A DNA stretch of 64,000 nt from Blautia coccoides (GCF_034355335.1 NZ_CP136422.1:1491001-1555000); one strand, 5' to 3'; shown: positions 26,741 to 36,187, counted from the first letter of the stretch. The notes: a model not told the origin generated them from the sequence alone. Numbers and translations: made by a program.

Positions 26741-28075
26741 ATGGCTAAAACAAATGCTGATGGTTCAAAAAGTTTAGGTCGCGGCGATTTGCTGGCGATT
26801 GCAATCGGTAACGTAATTGGCGGCGGTGTTATGACAATGACCGGTCTTGCCATTGGGATCACAGGGCGTTCTATTTTACTGTCCTATATTATCTGTGCGG
26901 TTATGGTAACTATTGTGGCACTGCCGCAGTTCTTTTTATCAGGTACGATCCGTATGAACGGCGGATTCTATACGCAGGCAGCCATGTTCGGCGGCAAGTG
27001 GTTCGCCGGACTGTATTCTGTAGTGTTTGTCAGTTACTTTTTTGGCGCGACCATGTATTCTGCATCCTTTGCGGACTACGTGCTCTCCGCGTTTCCGGAG
27101 ATCAACGGCAAGATCGTGGCCTTCGCTATCCTGACCATATTCGTGGTCTTAAATCTCTGCGGAATCCAGGTGGCTGCGAAAGTACAATATCTGCTGGTAA
27201 TTGTTCTGGTAATTGCGCTGCTTCTCTTTACAGGTTTCGGAATCATCCATCTGGAACCGGGATATTTTAATGAGAATCAATTTTTCACGAACGGATTCAC
27301 GGGAGTTATGTCTGCAGCAGCATTGTTGTCCATGGCTACCAGCGGCGCTACCTTTATAATCAATATGAGCCGTGAGGCCAAGAACCCCAAGAAGGATATT
27401 CCGTTTTGTATCGTTGTCGGAACTGTGATCGTTACGATCCTTTACATCGGTGTAGGTGTGGTTGCAGCAGGTGTGTTCCCGGTGGAACATGTTGCAGGCC
27501 AGAACCTGTCCAAGGTGGCAAGAGAAATCCTGCCCACTCCGCTGTATATTTTCTTTATCGTGGGCGGCGCAATGGTAGCTTTGGTGACATCTCTGAACGC
27601 AAACCTGGGATGGCTGCAGGCCCCCATCGCACAGGCCGCGGAAGATGGATGGTGGCCGAAGTTTTTTGCAAAACGTAATGACAAGTTCGGTACACCCCAT
27701 TATATCATCCTGACAATTTATGTACTCTGTTCAGTTATTATTTTAAGCGGCATGAATGTGGGAGATATTGCAAATATCGGAAACACCCTGGCTAACTGTG
27801 TACAGGTCATTCTGTGCCTGGCTATTATCACCATGCCTAAGAAAATACCGGAAATCTGGAAACGCTCCCAGTTCCATATCAATGATAAACTGTATACATT
27901 TTTATGTGTCATGGGTGCCCTTGTCAGTGCGGCATTTGTTTACTATGAGTGTCTGGAGATCCATATGAATTATGTTATCGGAATTTTGACTTATCTGGCT
28001 GTGGCATGTATTTATCCGCTGATCCGTCAGAAGTTCCACAAGGTGGAGATAGAAGTCAGCTACGAGGAAGCATAG
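26741..28075 (+). CDS. APC-superfamily amino-acid permease
   Basis: A 444-residue membrane protein with about 12 spans of the amino acid-polyamine-organocation superfamily. TM1 shows AIAIGNVIGGGVMTMTGLAIG, close to the GxG-containing unwound helix of the family; the TM6 region reads ATSGATFIINMSREAKNPKK. GAGAGGTG precedes the ATG. It is embedded between two flavin-ferredoxin genes, so it probably imports (or exchanges) the compound they act on. Substrate unknown; amino acid or amine. Confidence 0.9.
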   Translation: MAKTNADGSKSLGRGDLLAIAIGNVIGGGVMTMTGLAIGITGRSILLSYIICAVMVTIVALPQFFLSGTIRMNGGFYTQAAMFGGKWFAGLYSVVFVSYFFGATMYSASFADYVLSAFPEINGKIVAFAILTIFVVLNLCGIQVAAKVQYLLVIVLVIALLLFTGFGIIHLEPGYFNENQFFTNGFTGVMSAAALLSMATSGATFIINMSREAKNPKKDIPFCIVVGTVIVTILYIGVGVVAAGVFPVEHVAGQNLSKVAREILPTPLYIFFIVGGAMVALVTSLNANLGWLQAPIAQAAEDGWWPKFFAKRNDKFGTPHYIILTIYVLCSVIILSGMNVGDIANIGNTLANCVQVILCLAIITMPKKIPEIWKRSQFHINDKLYTFLCVMGALVSAAFVYYECLEIHMNYVIGILTYLAVACIYPLIRQKFHKVEIEVSYEEA

Positions 28076-28114
28076 GGGATACCAGAGATAAAATTCAGAT
28101 TGGGAGGTATTGTA

Positions 28115-28816
28115 ATGTCAGATTTTAATCCGGCTCCGGCTCTGGGGCTGACGGAGGAAAGCTCCAATGAAGAAATAAAAAAAGCAGCATTTCAGTTTGT
28201 CCATGAAGTGGGATATATGGTGTTCGGCACAACCGCGATTGACGGGAAGATGCCCACAGCCAGAGGACTGGAAGTGCACTATCTGGACGATGAAGGAAAC
28301 TTTTATATAGGAATTGCAAAGGGAAAGCCCGTATATTATGAGCTTCAGAAAAATCCATATCTGGTGGGAACCATTATCCGAGATACCGTGAAACGTCTGT
28401 CTGCAAGTGTTAGACTGAATGCCCATGTGACAGAGATAGACCCGGAAGAACACCCTGAGATCTATGCGAAATACTGGGAATTGAATCCGGGAACCAAGGC
28501 ACTTTACAGGAAAGATCTGGATATGTTCCGTATCTTTATCCTGGACAGCGGGGAGGGTGAGATTTTTCATCTTCCCGAGGACGACATTGTCTGCCGTCTG
28601 CGTTTCTGCTTCGGCGGTGCCAAAGTCCGTCCCTGGGCCTATGTGATCGATCAGGAGCGCTGTGTGGGATGCGGCACCTGTGAGGAGGTCTGTATGGAGG
28701 ATGTGATCCATCCAACGGCTGACGGGAAATATGAGATCAAACATTTCGGATGTTTGGAGTGCGGCCGATGTGCCATGAACTGTCCGAATGATGCCATTGA
28801 CTGCAGCTGCAGATAG
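28115..28816 (+). CDS. Split-barrel flavin protein fused to 2x[4Fe-4S] ferredoxin (copy 2)
   Basis: A 233-residue paralogue of the protein at 26026: N-terminal PNPOx-like split barrel (IAKGKPVYYELQKNPYLVG, ELNPGTKALYRKDLD) and C-terminal CVGCGTCEEVCMED and CLECGRCAMNCPND clusters. The two copies share layout and key motifs but are clearly diverged, especially at the N-terminus. GGGAGG lies 7 nt before ATG 28115. It follows the permease by 39 nt and closes the operon. Confidence 0.85.
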   Translation: MSDFNPAPALGLTEESSNEEIKKAAFQFVHEVGYMVFGTTAIDGKMPTARGLEVHYLDDEGNFYIGIAKGKPVYYELQKNPYLVGTIIRDTVKRLSASVRLNAHVTEIDPEEHPEIYAKYWELNPGTKALYRKDLDMFRIFILDSGEGEIFHLPEDDIVCRLRFCFGGAKVRPWAYVIDQERCVGCGTCEEVCMEDVIHPTADGKYEIKHFGCLECGRCAMNCPNDAIDCSCR

Positions 28817-28855
28817 GAAAAATAAGGTTTTGATTTTTATATACGATCAAGGGGG

Positions 28856-28884
28856 AATCTCTCTGTTTCAGCAGAGAGATTTTC
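28856..28884 (+). terminator. Terminator of the flavin-ferredoxin operon
   Basis: AATCTCTCTG (28856-28865) pairs with CAGAGAGATT (28872-28881), followed by a short T run. Confidence 0.65.
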
Positions 28885-28977
28885 CTGTTTCTGTGAAAAA
28901 CAGAATGAACGTCAGCTTCGCCGTGCGAAGTAAAATCCCGGGTCAGCCCGGCCACAGCAGAAAGTGGACAATTATTG

Positions 28978-29006
28978 TTGACTTCTAAAAATAAGACTGA
29001 TATTAT
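28978..29006 (+). promoter_or_regulatory. Promoter of the TetR gene
   Basis: TTGACT (28978-28983) and TATTAT (29001-29006) are spaced by 17 bp. No copy of the ACTGAAC palindrome is present here, so autoregulation through that site is not supported. Confidence 0.7.
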
Positions 29007-29046
29007 GGGAGTGCCGGAATATTAAAGAAAAGTTGAGGAAGTATTT

Positions 29047-29718
29047 ATGGGAACATCTGCTGGAGAAGGGAAAAAACAGGAAAATAAAAAGGAAGAGATT
29101 CTGAAAGTATCGCGAGGATTTTTTATAGAACAAGGGTATGAGAAGACAAGTATGCGGCAGATTGCGGCTGCCGCTGATGTGAGCCTGGGGCTGGTAGCTT
29201 ATCATTTTAAGACAAAACGTGATATTGCGCTGGAGATCGTACAGCGGATGTATCACAGATTTGCCGCTTTTGCGAAGATGTATGTGAACCGGCACAGGAA
29301 TCCGATCCTGTATTCCGGGCTTCTTGTCAATCTGAATTACATGGTGTTTTCCTCAGAAAAATATGAGGCCTTTTACCGGGATATACTGCGCAATGATATA
29401 CTGCTCGATGTGATCGCACAGTCCGGGGTGGAGACTTATATGAGTATCCGCGACAACTACAGGCCGGATCTGTCGGATGAGGAAGCCGAAAAAATGGGAT
29501 GGTATGGCAACTTTATTTCTGTCAGTATGGAACGCACCCTCGTGCTCTATGATGAAAGCCTGGAGATGATGGAGGGAAGCATACCGGATGTGATCTTTAA
29601 GTCCTATATGGGGTTGTGGAGATTTCCGGATGTGGATAGGATCATGGAAGAGGTTTGTACTGAGAGCAGAGAGCTGGCAGAAAGGATTCTGGGAGAGCAT
29701 CCGGAGATATATAGATAG
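29047..29718 (+). CDS. TetR/AcrR-family regulator
   Basis: A 223-residue TetR-type repressor. The N-terminal helix-turn-helix is clear (GYEKTSMRQIAAAADVSLGL, then VAYHFKTKRDIALEIV). The remaining helical part is the ligand-binding and dimer domain. It lies 230 bp after the flavin-ferredoxin operon on the same strand with its own promoter. By position it is the best candidate to bind the twin ACTGAAC palindromes at 25371-25421, with the transported compound or a product as inducer; that is inference. Confidence 0.88.
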   Translation: MGTSAGEGKKQENKKEEILKVSRGFFIEQGYEKTSMRQIAAAADVSLGLVAYHFKTKRDIALEIVQRMYHRFAAFAKMYVNRHRNPILYSGLLVNLNYMVFSSEKYEAFYRDILRNDILLDVIAQSGVETYMSIRDNYRPDLSDEEAEKMGWYGNFISVSMERTLVLYDESLEMMEGSIPDVIFKSYMGLWRFPDVDRIMEEVCTESRELAERILGEHPEIYR

Positions 29719-29891
29719 ATATGGAAAATACGGGAAAGGCATGGAGAGACTGCAGAGGATCAGGCAGATTACTCTATACCTTTCCTTTTTATTATAAAGA
29801 AAGCAACTGAAAATAACAGATCCTGTTAACACAGATTGGTAGAAGTATCCGTATTCAAGCGTTATACTTAATGGAAAGGAGTGTGAAAAAT

Positions 29892-30356
29892 ATGATTTCT
29901 GTGAATTTGAATACACTGCGTAAGCAGAGGGGCTACTCCCAGGAGGAGGTAGCTGAGAAGATCGGTGTCTCCCGTCAGGCAGTGGCAAAATGGGAGAGCG
30001 GTGAGACTGTGCCAGATCTTGAAAATACCATGGCGCTTGCCGGATTGTATGGGGTAAGCATAGATAATCTGGTAAATTACCAGGCAAAAAAAGAGGGGCT
30101 GCAGATTCCGCCAAAAGGAAAACATGTATTTGGTTCCGTGACGGTGGGAGAGAGGGGACAGATCGTTATCCCTAAAAAAGCAAGAGATATTTTCGGGATC
30201 AAACCGGGTGACAGCCTTTTGATGCTTGGAGATGAGGATCAGGGGCTGGCTATGGTAAAGACGGAAATCTTTATGGAGCTTGCCAAAGAAATTCTGGAGA
30301 AAGGGGGCAGATTTGATGAAGGCGATCGAGACAAACAATCTGACAAAGAAATATAA
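29892..30356 (+). CDS. XRE helix-turn-helix / AbrB-SpoVT regulator
   Basis: A 154-residue regulator with two DNA-binding parts: an N-terminal XRE helix-turn-helix (LRKQRGYSQEEVAEKIGVSR, then QAVAKWESGE) and a C-terminal SpoVT/AbrB swapped-hairpin domain (VTVGERGQIVIPKKARDIFG, then IKPGDSLLML). AAGGAG sits 11 nt before ATG 29892. It overlaps the following ABC ATPase gene by 41 nt, so it almost certainly controls that exporter. Confidence 0.87.
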   Translation: MISVNLNTLRKQRGYSQEEVAEKIGVSRQAVAKWESGETVPDLENTMALAGLYGVSIDNLVNYQAKKEGLQIPPKGKHVFGSVTVGERGQIVIPKKARDIFGIKPGDSLLMLGDEDQGLAMVKTEIFMELAKEILEKGGRFDEGDRDKQSDKEI

Positions 30357-31047
30357 GGATGTGACTGCTGTGGATGAGCTGTGCCTTTCTGTGGAACAGG
30401 GAGAACTGTTTGCGCTGCTTGGCGTAAACGGAGCAGGAAAAACCACGACCATAAAAATGCTGTCCTGCCTGACTACTCCCACAGCCGGAGACGCAAAGCT
30501 TCTGGGTGACAGCGTGGTGACAGCCCCCATGAAGGTGAAAGAAAAAATCAATCTTTCGCCTCAGGAAACAGCAGTCGCGCCAAATCTGACGGTATCAGAA
30601 AATCTGGAGTTTATCTGTGGTATTTATGGGATCAAAAAAGAGGAAGCTGCCCGGAAGGCAAAGGACATGATCGCAAGATGCAGTCTTGGTGAAATTGCAG
30701 GAAAAAAGGCCAGGACGCTTTCCGGAGGATGGCAGAGGCGGCTGTCCATTGCCATGGCACTTATCTCAGAACCTGAGATCCTTTTTCTGGATGAGCCTAC
30801 ACTGGGACTGGACGTATTGGCGAGAAGGGAGCTGTGGGATATGATCCGGGAATTGAAGGGCAAAGTGACCGTGGTGCTAACTACACATTATCTGGAGGAG
30901 GCGGAGAGCCTTTCCGACAGGATCGGAATTATGTCCGGGGGGAGACTTTTTGCAGTGGGAACGGCAGAGGAACTGACCAGGAAGGCCGGCAGAGAAAAAT
31001 TTGAGGAGGCATTTGTTGTGCTTTGCAGGGGAGGGAGTTTATCATGA
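30316..31047 (+). CDS. ABC-2 type exporter, ATP-binding subunit
   Basis: A 243-residue ATPase with Walker A LLGVNGAGKTTT, signature LSGGWQRR, Walker B ILFLDEPTLGLD and the His switch TTHY. It is of the DrrA/NatA type that pairs with ABC-2 permeases. The chosen start ATG 30316 follows AAAGGGGG; it overlaps the regulator gene. The stop overlaps the permease start by 4 nt (ATGA), indicating coupling. The cargo could be a drug, peptide or lipid. Confidence 0.92.
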   Translation: MKAIETNNLTKKYKDVTAVDELCLSVEQGELFALLGVNGAGKTTTIKMLSCLTTPTAGDAKLLGDSVVTAPMKVKEKINLSPQETAVAPNLTVSENLEFICGIYGIKKEEAARKAKDMIARCSLGEIAGKKARTLSGGWQRRLSIAMALISEPEILFLDEPTLGLDVLARRELWDMIRELKGKVTVVLTTHYLEEAESLSDRIGIMSGGRLFAVGTAEELTRKAGREKFEEAFVVLCRGGSLS

Positions 31048-31775
31048 AAACAATGGCATTTGCATCACGGAACGCCAAGGAAATTTTGAGAGATAAGACA
31101 ACTCTGGGATTTGGTATTGGATTTCCTGTTATTTTGTTACTTCTTTTATCCCTAATCGGGGCAAATGCACCCGTGGATTTATTTGATGTGGATAAATTAA
31201 CCCCTGGTATCGCTGTATTCGGAATGTCGTTTATATCGCTGTTTTCCGGCATGATCATTGCAAAAGACAGATCAAGCTCCTTTATGATGCGGCTTTTTGC
31301 CTCACCTATGGATGCTGGAGATTTTATTGCGGGATATACGCTGCCGCTGATCCCCATGGCAGTGGTGCAGATACTGATCTGTTTTGTGACGGCACTGTTC
31401 CTGGGACTTTCTGCCAGCTTGAATATACTGCTGACAGTGGTGGTTTCCATACCAGCAGCGCTGTTGTTTATCGGTATTGGCCTGCTCTGCGGCAGCGTGT
31501 TCAATGACAAACAGGTGGGAGGTGCCTGCGGTGCGCTGCTCACCAACTTAAGCGCATGGCTTTCCGGTACATGGTTCGATCCGGCTATGGTCGGAGGTGC
31601 ATTTGGAAAATTGGCAAAGAGTCTGCCATTTCTGCATGCAGTAGATGCGGGCAGGTATGCGCTTTCGGGGGAATACGGAAAGATCATGCCGGAACTGTTG
31701 TGGGTCCTGGCATATGCGGTGGTGGTGGATGCGGCTGCTGTGCTGGTGTTCAGACATAAAATGAAAAGAGAATAG
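31044..31775 (+). CDS. ABC-2 type exporter, permease subunit
   Basis: A 243-residue membrane protein with about six hydrophobic spans and the ABC-2 permease layout: amphipathic N-terminus (RNAKEILRDKTTLGFGIGFP), then TM1. GGGGAGGG precedes ATG 31044. It is the last gene of the XRE-AbrB/ATPase/permease unit. Confidence 0.88.
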   Translation: MKTMAFASRNAKEILRDKTTLGFGIGFPVILLLLLSLIGANAPVDLFDVDKLTPGIAVFGMSFISLFSGMIIAKDRSSSFMMRLFASPMDAGDFIAGYTLPLIPMAVVQILICFVTALFLGLSASLNILLTVVVSIPAALLFIGIGLLCGSVFNDKQVGGACGALLTNLSAWLSGTWFDPAMVGGAFGKLAKSLPFLHAVDAGRYALSGEYGKIMPELLWVLAYAVVVDAAAVLVFRHKMKRE

Positions 31776-31789
31776 GAAGTACCTCTGGC

Positions 31790-31957
31790 TTAGGCGCCGT
31801 AGAAATCCAGAAACTGTCTGGTTTCCGGGCGTGCAGGTGCAGATAGGATGTTGTCCTTGGGGCCGGATTCCCAGAGGGTTCCGTTGTGAAAGAAATAGAC
31901 TTCATCCGCGATCCTTTTGGCCTGATTTGCTTTTTTGAATTCAGCCGGGTTTGATAA
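31790..31957 (-). pseudogene. C-terminal fragment of an ABC ATPase
   Basis: On the minus strand a frame reads KKANQAKRIADEVYFFHNG, then TLWESGPKDNILSAPARPET and RQFLDFYGA before a stop at 31790. This matches the extreme C-terminus of an importer-type ABC ATPase (phosphate/tungstate/amino-acid class). No Walker motifs, start codon or partner genes remain. It is a gene relic. Confidence 0.6.
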
Positions 31958-32002
31958 GAAAAACAGTAGAGCCAGTATCCAAATACTGGATAAAATGAAT
32001 AT

Positions 32003-32042
32003 AAAATGCTGTCCGGGGGAGTATTGCCCTGGACAGCATTTT
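32003..32042. terminator. Bidirectional terminator
   Basis: AAAATGCTGTCC (32003-32014) pairs perfectly with GGACAGCATTTT (32031-32042), with an inner GGGG/CCCT stem. It serves the minus-strand DUF1836 gene and plus-strand read-through. Confidence 0.85.
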
Positions 32043-32062
32043 GAATTGCTGAGATTGAAGTA

Positions 32063-32659
32063 TTATTTATGGGAATCCGCCATATCGTCAATCAATTTTT
32101 CAATCACTTGCTTTTTAACATATACGTCAAAGCTGAGCATGCAGATAAATGCGAATTTCTTCAGGAAATCCTGGTTTTCTTCTTCTGCATTTTCATAGGA
32201 ATCACAGGCCATTTTGTATTTGCGGACAATATCTTTTGTCAGCGGATCGATCTGCTTTAACTCCAGGCGCATGATTTCCTCATAAATTTCTGTCAGGTTC
32301 ATCTCCCCGTCCTTATTGAAATACTTTTCCGTGAGCGGGCCGAGAAGTACCTGGATATCGCTGATGGACAGAATGTTTTTAAAATAGTAAATAAAGGTCA
32401 ACATCAGTAAGTGTTCTTTTGTATATTTCTTCTTCACCGGCGGCGGGAGAAGATCGTTTTTGGCATAGTTGTTTATCATGGTCTTGGTCAGGATCTTGTC
32501 ATCCGCGTGGCGCTTGGATGCGGACAGGTGGCTCTCCATAAAAGTAGTTACCTGATCCATATATAAATCAATGCCCGGAATCTCCTCGGGTTTAATATAA
32601 TCAATGCGGGAAATGCTGGCTAAAATACTATTCAGCATATCTTTAGTATCAATTGTCAT
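32063..32659 (-). CDS. DUF1836 family protein
   Basis: A 198-residue protein of DUF1836, common in Clostridia and Bacilli and without an assigned role. It has a MerR-like or winged-helix-like middle segment (LTKTMINNYAKNDLLPPPVK followed by KKYTKEHLLMLTFIYYFKNI), suggesting DNA binding. GAGGTGATGAG precedes the start at 32659; an earlier in-frame Met at 32836 has no such site. It is monocistronic, divergent from pcrA. Confidence 0.8.
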   Translation of the reverse strand: MTIDTKDMLNSILASISRIDYIKPEEIPGIDLYMDQVTTFMESHLSASKRHADDKILTKTMINNYAKNDLLPPPVKKKYTKEHLLMLTFIYYFKNILSISDIQVLLGPLTEKYFNKDGEMNLTEIYEEIMRLELKQIDPLTKDIVRKYKMACDSYENAEEENQDFLKKFAFICMLSFDVYVKKQVIEKLIDDMADSHK

Positions 32660-32747
32660 CTCATCACCTCTACGCCCTATTATATAGTTTTTAATACTAT
32701 TTTTAAATGGATTTTTCTGAAAACCACAGAAATCCCGGGCAAATGCT

Positions 32748-32865
32748 TGCCTGCCCAGGGGAGCTGTGTTATATTGTAGGAACAGGTGTTTTGATACCTG
32801 GAGACAGAAAGTACAGAGTATGCTGCTGCTGTTCACAGCCCTGCCGAAAGTGCAGGTCTGTGAAC
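32748..32865 (+). promoter_or_regulatory. pcrA promoter and leader hairpin
   Basis: TTGCCT (32748-32753) and TATATT (32771-32776) are spaced by 17 bp. The leader holds a strong hairpin GTTCACAG.CCTGC/GCAGG.CTGTGAAC (32831-32865). The nearest T run is 14 nt further on, so it is not a plain terminator. Confidence 0.5.
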
Positions 32866-32948
32866 TGTGACAGTGTGCTTTTTATTCGTAACCATAGAAA
32901 GTCCGCAAAGTGTGCTTTTTATGGCTTTAATTATGGAGGGACATTTTT

Positions 32949-35162
32949 ATGAGTATATATGACACATTGAATCCCCAGCAGAAGGAAGCTGTCCTTCATA
33001 CAGAGGGGCCGGTGCTTATCCTGGCAGGAGCAGGATCAGGAAAAACAAGGGTGCTGACTCACAGGATCGCCTATCTGATCGAGGAAAAGGGAGTGAATCC
33101 GTGGAATATCATGGCAATCACCTTTACCAACAAGGCAGCAGGCGAGATGCGTGAACGTGTGGATAAAATTGTTGGATTCGGCGCAGAGAGTATATGGGTT
33201 TCTACATTTCATTCAAGCTGTGTGCGTATTCTGAGAAGATACATTGACAGGCTGGGCTTTGACCATAATTTTACAATTTATGATACAGATGACCAGAAAA
33301 GTCTGATGAAAGACATCTGTAAACGTCTGCAGATTGACACGAAGGTACATAAGGAGAGGGCAATCCTCTCTGCCATTTCCTCTGCAAAAGATGAGTTGGT
33401 GACTCCTGAGGAATATGAGCTGAATAATATGTCAGACTTCAGCAAGAAAAAAATAGCCCAGGCTTATAAAGAATACCAGAAGGAGCTGAGAAAAAATAAC
33501 GCCCTTGATTTTGATGATCTGATCGTTAAGACAGTGGAGCTGTTCCAGGCCTGCCCGGATGTGCTGGATTATTACCAGGAACGTTTCCGCTATATTATGG
33601 TAGATGAGTATCAGGATACCAATACGGCGCAGTTTAAATTTGTAAGTCTTCTGGCGAGCAAATATAAGAATCTATGTGTAGTGGGTGATGATGACCAGTC
33701 CATCTATAAATTCAGAGGTGCAAATATCGGAAATATCCTTGGGTTTGAGAAGGTATTTTCTGATGCCAAGGTGATCAAGTTGGAGCAGAATTACCGTTCC
33801 ACCCAGAATATTCTTAATTCCGCCAATGAGGTGATACATAATAATATAGGAAGAAAAGAGAAATCTCTATGGACAGACAATGAGGAAGGGTCCCTTGTGC
33901 ATTACAGGCAGTTCATGAATGCATATGAGGAAGCGGAATTCATTGCGGGAGATATCAGCAGGAAAGTACGGGAAGCGGACTGCCAGTATAAGGACTGTGC
34001 GATCCTGTACAGAACCAATGCCCAGTCACGTCTGTTTGAGGAGAAATTCCTGATGGCTAATATTCCTTATAAGCTGGTGGGAGGTGTTAACTTCTATGCC
34101 AGAAAGGAGATCAAGGATTTGCTGGCTTACCTGAAGACTGTGGACAATGCCAGAGATGACCTGGCTGTACGCCGTATCATCAATGTGCCGAAGCGCGGGA
34201 TCGGAGCGACTACCCTGACAAAGGTGCAGGATTATGCGACTGAGCATGACATGAGCTTTTATAATGCACTGAAAGAGGCGGAGAATATTTCCACACTTGG
34301 CAGGGCAGCGGCAAAAATTGAGCCTTTTGTCACATTTATCCAGAGCCTCAGAAGCAAGACAGAGTATTATTCTCCCTCTGAACTGCTCAATGATATCATT
34401 GAAGAGACCGGATATGTGATGGAATTAAAGGCAGAGGGCACAGAGGAAGCGGACGCAAGGATTGAAAATATTGACGAGTTGATCACCAAGATCGTTTCCT
34501 ATGAAGAGGAGAATGAGGATCCTACACTCAGTGGATTTCTGGAAGAGGTTGCATTGATCGCGGATATTGATACTGTGGACGGAGATGGCAACCAGGTACT
34601 TTTGATGACTCTTCACAGCGCTAAGGGGCTGGAATTTCCTTATGTATATCTGGCAGGCATGGAGGACGGAATCTTCCCAAGTTATATGACCATCACTGCG
34701 GATGATCCGGCAGAGCTGGAAGAGGAACGCAGGCTTTGTTATGTGGGAATCACAAGGGCCATGAAGGATTTGACGCTGACCTGTGCGCAGCAGAGAATGA
34801 TCCGCGGGGAGACACAGTACAACAAGCCGTCCCGTTTTATCAGGGAGATCCCAAGAGAACTGGTAGACCTGGGCAGAGACTTTAAGGAGCAGAAGATCAA
34901 AGAGATTCCACTTCCGAATACTATGAAGCAGATGAAGCAGGCATTCAAGCAGCCAGCATTCATACCAAAACAGTTTGAGGTGAAGAAGTCTGCGGGGCTG
35001 TCCTATGATGTGGGCGATACGGTGAAGCATATCAAATTTGGTGTGGGTGTTGTGAAAGGTATTGTAGAAGGCGGCCGTGACTATGAGGTCACGGTGGATT
35101 TTGACAAGTCGGGAACTAAGAAAATGTTCGCCTCCTTTGCAAAACTGAAAAAAGTGGAATAG
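32949..35162 (+). CDS. pcrA: ATP-dependent DNA helicase PcrA (UvrD/Rep family)
   Basis: A 737-residue superfamily 1A 3'-5' helicase acting in repair and clearance of replication or transcription conflicts. It shows Walker A ILAGAGSGKTRVL (about 24-36), motif Ia TFTNKAAGEM, motif II VDEYQDTN, motif III GDDDQSIYKFRGA, motif IV LEQNYRST, motif V LMTLHSAKGLEF and motif VI YVGITRA. The C-terminus carries the Tudor-like RNA-polymerase-contacting domain (YDVGDTVKHIKFGVGVVKGI). The length is normal and the ATG follows GGAGGG. Confidence 0.97.
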   Translation: MSIYDTLNPQQKEAVLHTEGPVLILAGAGSGKTRVLTHRIAYLIEEKGVNPWNIMAITFTNKAAGEMRERVDKIVGFGAESIWVSTFHSSCVRILRRYIDRLGFDHNFTIYDTDDQKSLMKDICKRLQIDTKVHKERAILSAISSAKDELVTPEEYELNNMSDFSKKKIAQAYKEYQKELRKNNALDFDDLIVKTVELFQACPDVLDYYQERFRYIMVDEYQDTNTAQFKFVSLLASKYKNLCVVGDDDQSIYKFRGANIGNILGFEKVFSDAKVIKLEQNYRSTQNILNSANEVIHNNIGRKEKSLWTDNEEGSLVHYRQFMNAYEEAEFIAGDISRKVREADCQYKDCAILYRTNAQSRLFEEKFLMANIPYKLVGGVNFYARKEIKDLLAYLKTVDNARDDLAVRRIINVPKRGIGATTLTKVQDYATEHDMSFYNALKEAENISTLGRAAAKIEPFVTFIQSLRSKTEYYSPSELLNDIIEETGYVMELKAEGTEEADARIENIDELITKIVSYEEENEDPTLSGFLEEVALIADIDTVDGDGNQVLLMTLHSAKGLEFPYVYLAGMEDGIFPSYMTITADDPAELEEERRLCYVGITRAMKDLTLTCAQQRMIRGETQYNKPSRFIREIPRELVDLGRDFKEQKIKEIPLPNTMKQMKQAFKQPAFIPKQFEVKKSAGLSYDVGDTVKHIKFGVGVVKGIVEGGRDYEVTVDFDKSGTKKMFASFAKLKKVE

Positions 35163-35886
35163 GATTTGAGAAATCTGCAGAAGCTGATAAGAAATAGAGC
35201 TGAGAATAGAGTTGAGATTGGCTCTATGACGAATTCCGTGGCCGGTCAGTTCACAGGTACGGAATGGAAATATATGAAGGAAGTAAATCATAACTGTTCA
35301 GCAGCTTTATGGATAGGTATAAAGATCCATGTGAATTCGTTTTTGGCGATGGGTTTTTGTTGGGGTTTGAAGGATTTCCTGCGGACAGTGTAGTAAAGGA
35401 GCAGAATGACGGAACAGCTAAGTTACTTTTTGTGTTGTGAATAGTGATGCGTTTTGTGAAGTACAGTTCTGCCTATTAGGTAGATTCGTCCTTTAAGATA
35501 GATTCGCCTTTTAAGGAAAATCAGACCTTTAAGGATGCAAAATGCAGAAAATTGCATTTGGGCGTGGGTGAACTCAGAATTTTTCTGCGCTTCGAGCGGT
35601 ACTCCTTTGGGGAATATTTTGGAAACCGTCTATTAGAATGGTAGTATGTGAACAGTGATCCGTGATCAGTTACTGCAAATCAATATGAAAATATTGAATA
35701 AAGGATAGTAAAATTTTGCCTATCGTGATATAATATTAAAAACAAGCCGAATGAAAGTTTTTTTACAGGATACTATAATAAAGAAATTTGAAACATATTC
35801 GGCCAAGATTGACAGACAGCCGGCAGCAACTCCGGATAACGGGGCAGAAGTGCAGGATGTCATAGTAAGAGAGGATGGTGCAGGCT
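35163..35886. other. 724-bp spacer without a convincing gene
   Basis: No credible coding frame. A short 75-codon frame from 35166 has no ribosome-binding site or recognisable domain. A near-duplicate 19-bp segment TAGATTCGYCYTTTAAG occurs at about 35480-35517, and an AAATGCA/TGCATTT hairpin at 35540-35559. Confidence 0.5.
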
Positions 35887-36117
35887 ATGAATCGTATTGA
35901 GGATTTAATCACAGCATTACAGAAAAAAGAAGAAGAAAAAAATAAGAATACCGTCTTATGGATTCTGGCTATCATCGGAGCAGTAGCTGCTGTTGCCGGA
36001 ATAGCATATGCAGTATACCGTTTCTTCACTCCGGATTATCTGGAAGATTTTGAAGAGGACTTCGACGATGACTTCGATGATTATTTTGAAGACGATGACG
36101 AGGATGAAGACAAATAA
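35887..36117 (+). CDS. Small single-span membrane protein with acidic tail
   Basis: A 76-residue protein: charged N-terminal helix (MNRIEDLITALQKKEEEKNK), one membrane span (about 21-45) and an extremely acidic C-terminus consisting almost only of Asp, Glu, Phe and Tyr. GAGG at 35871 is 12 nt from ATG 35887, whereas ATG 35875 abuts it. Function unknown. Similar small proteins appear in Lachnospiraceae genomes. Confidence 0.7.
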   Translation: MNRIEDLITALQKKEEEKNKNTVLWILAIIGAVAAVAGIAYAVYRFFTPDYLEDFEEDFDDDFDDYFEDDDEDEDK

Positions 36118-36130
36118 AAAAGAGTAATAG

Positions 36131-36160
36131 GGAGCTTCGGGAAACCGGAGCTTCTTTTTC
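36131..36160 (+). terminator. Terminator after the small membrane protein
   Basis: GGAGCTTCGG-GAAA-CCGGAGCTTC with one wobble pair, followed by a T run. Confidence 0.7.
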
Positions 36161-36187
36161 TGTTAAATATTATCGGGAGGAATAGTT

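Noticed and set aside
35166..35393. 75-codon frame after pcrA
   Set aside because: No ribosome-binding site, no recognisable domain and a drifted appearance; treated as spacer.
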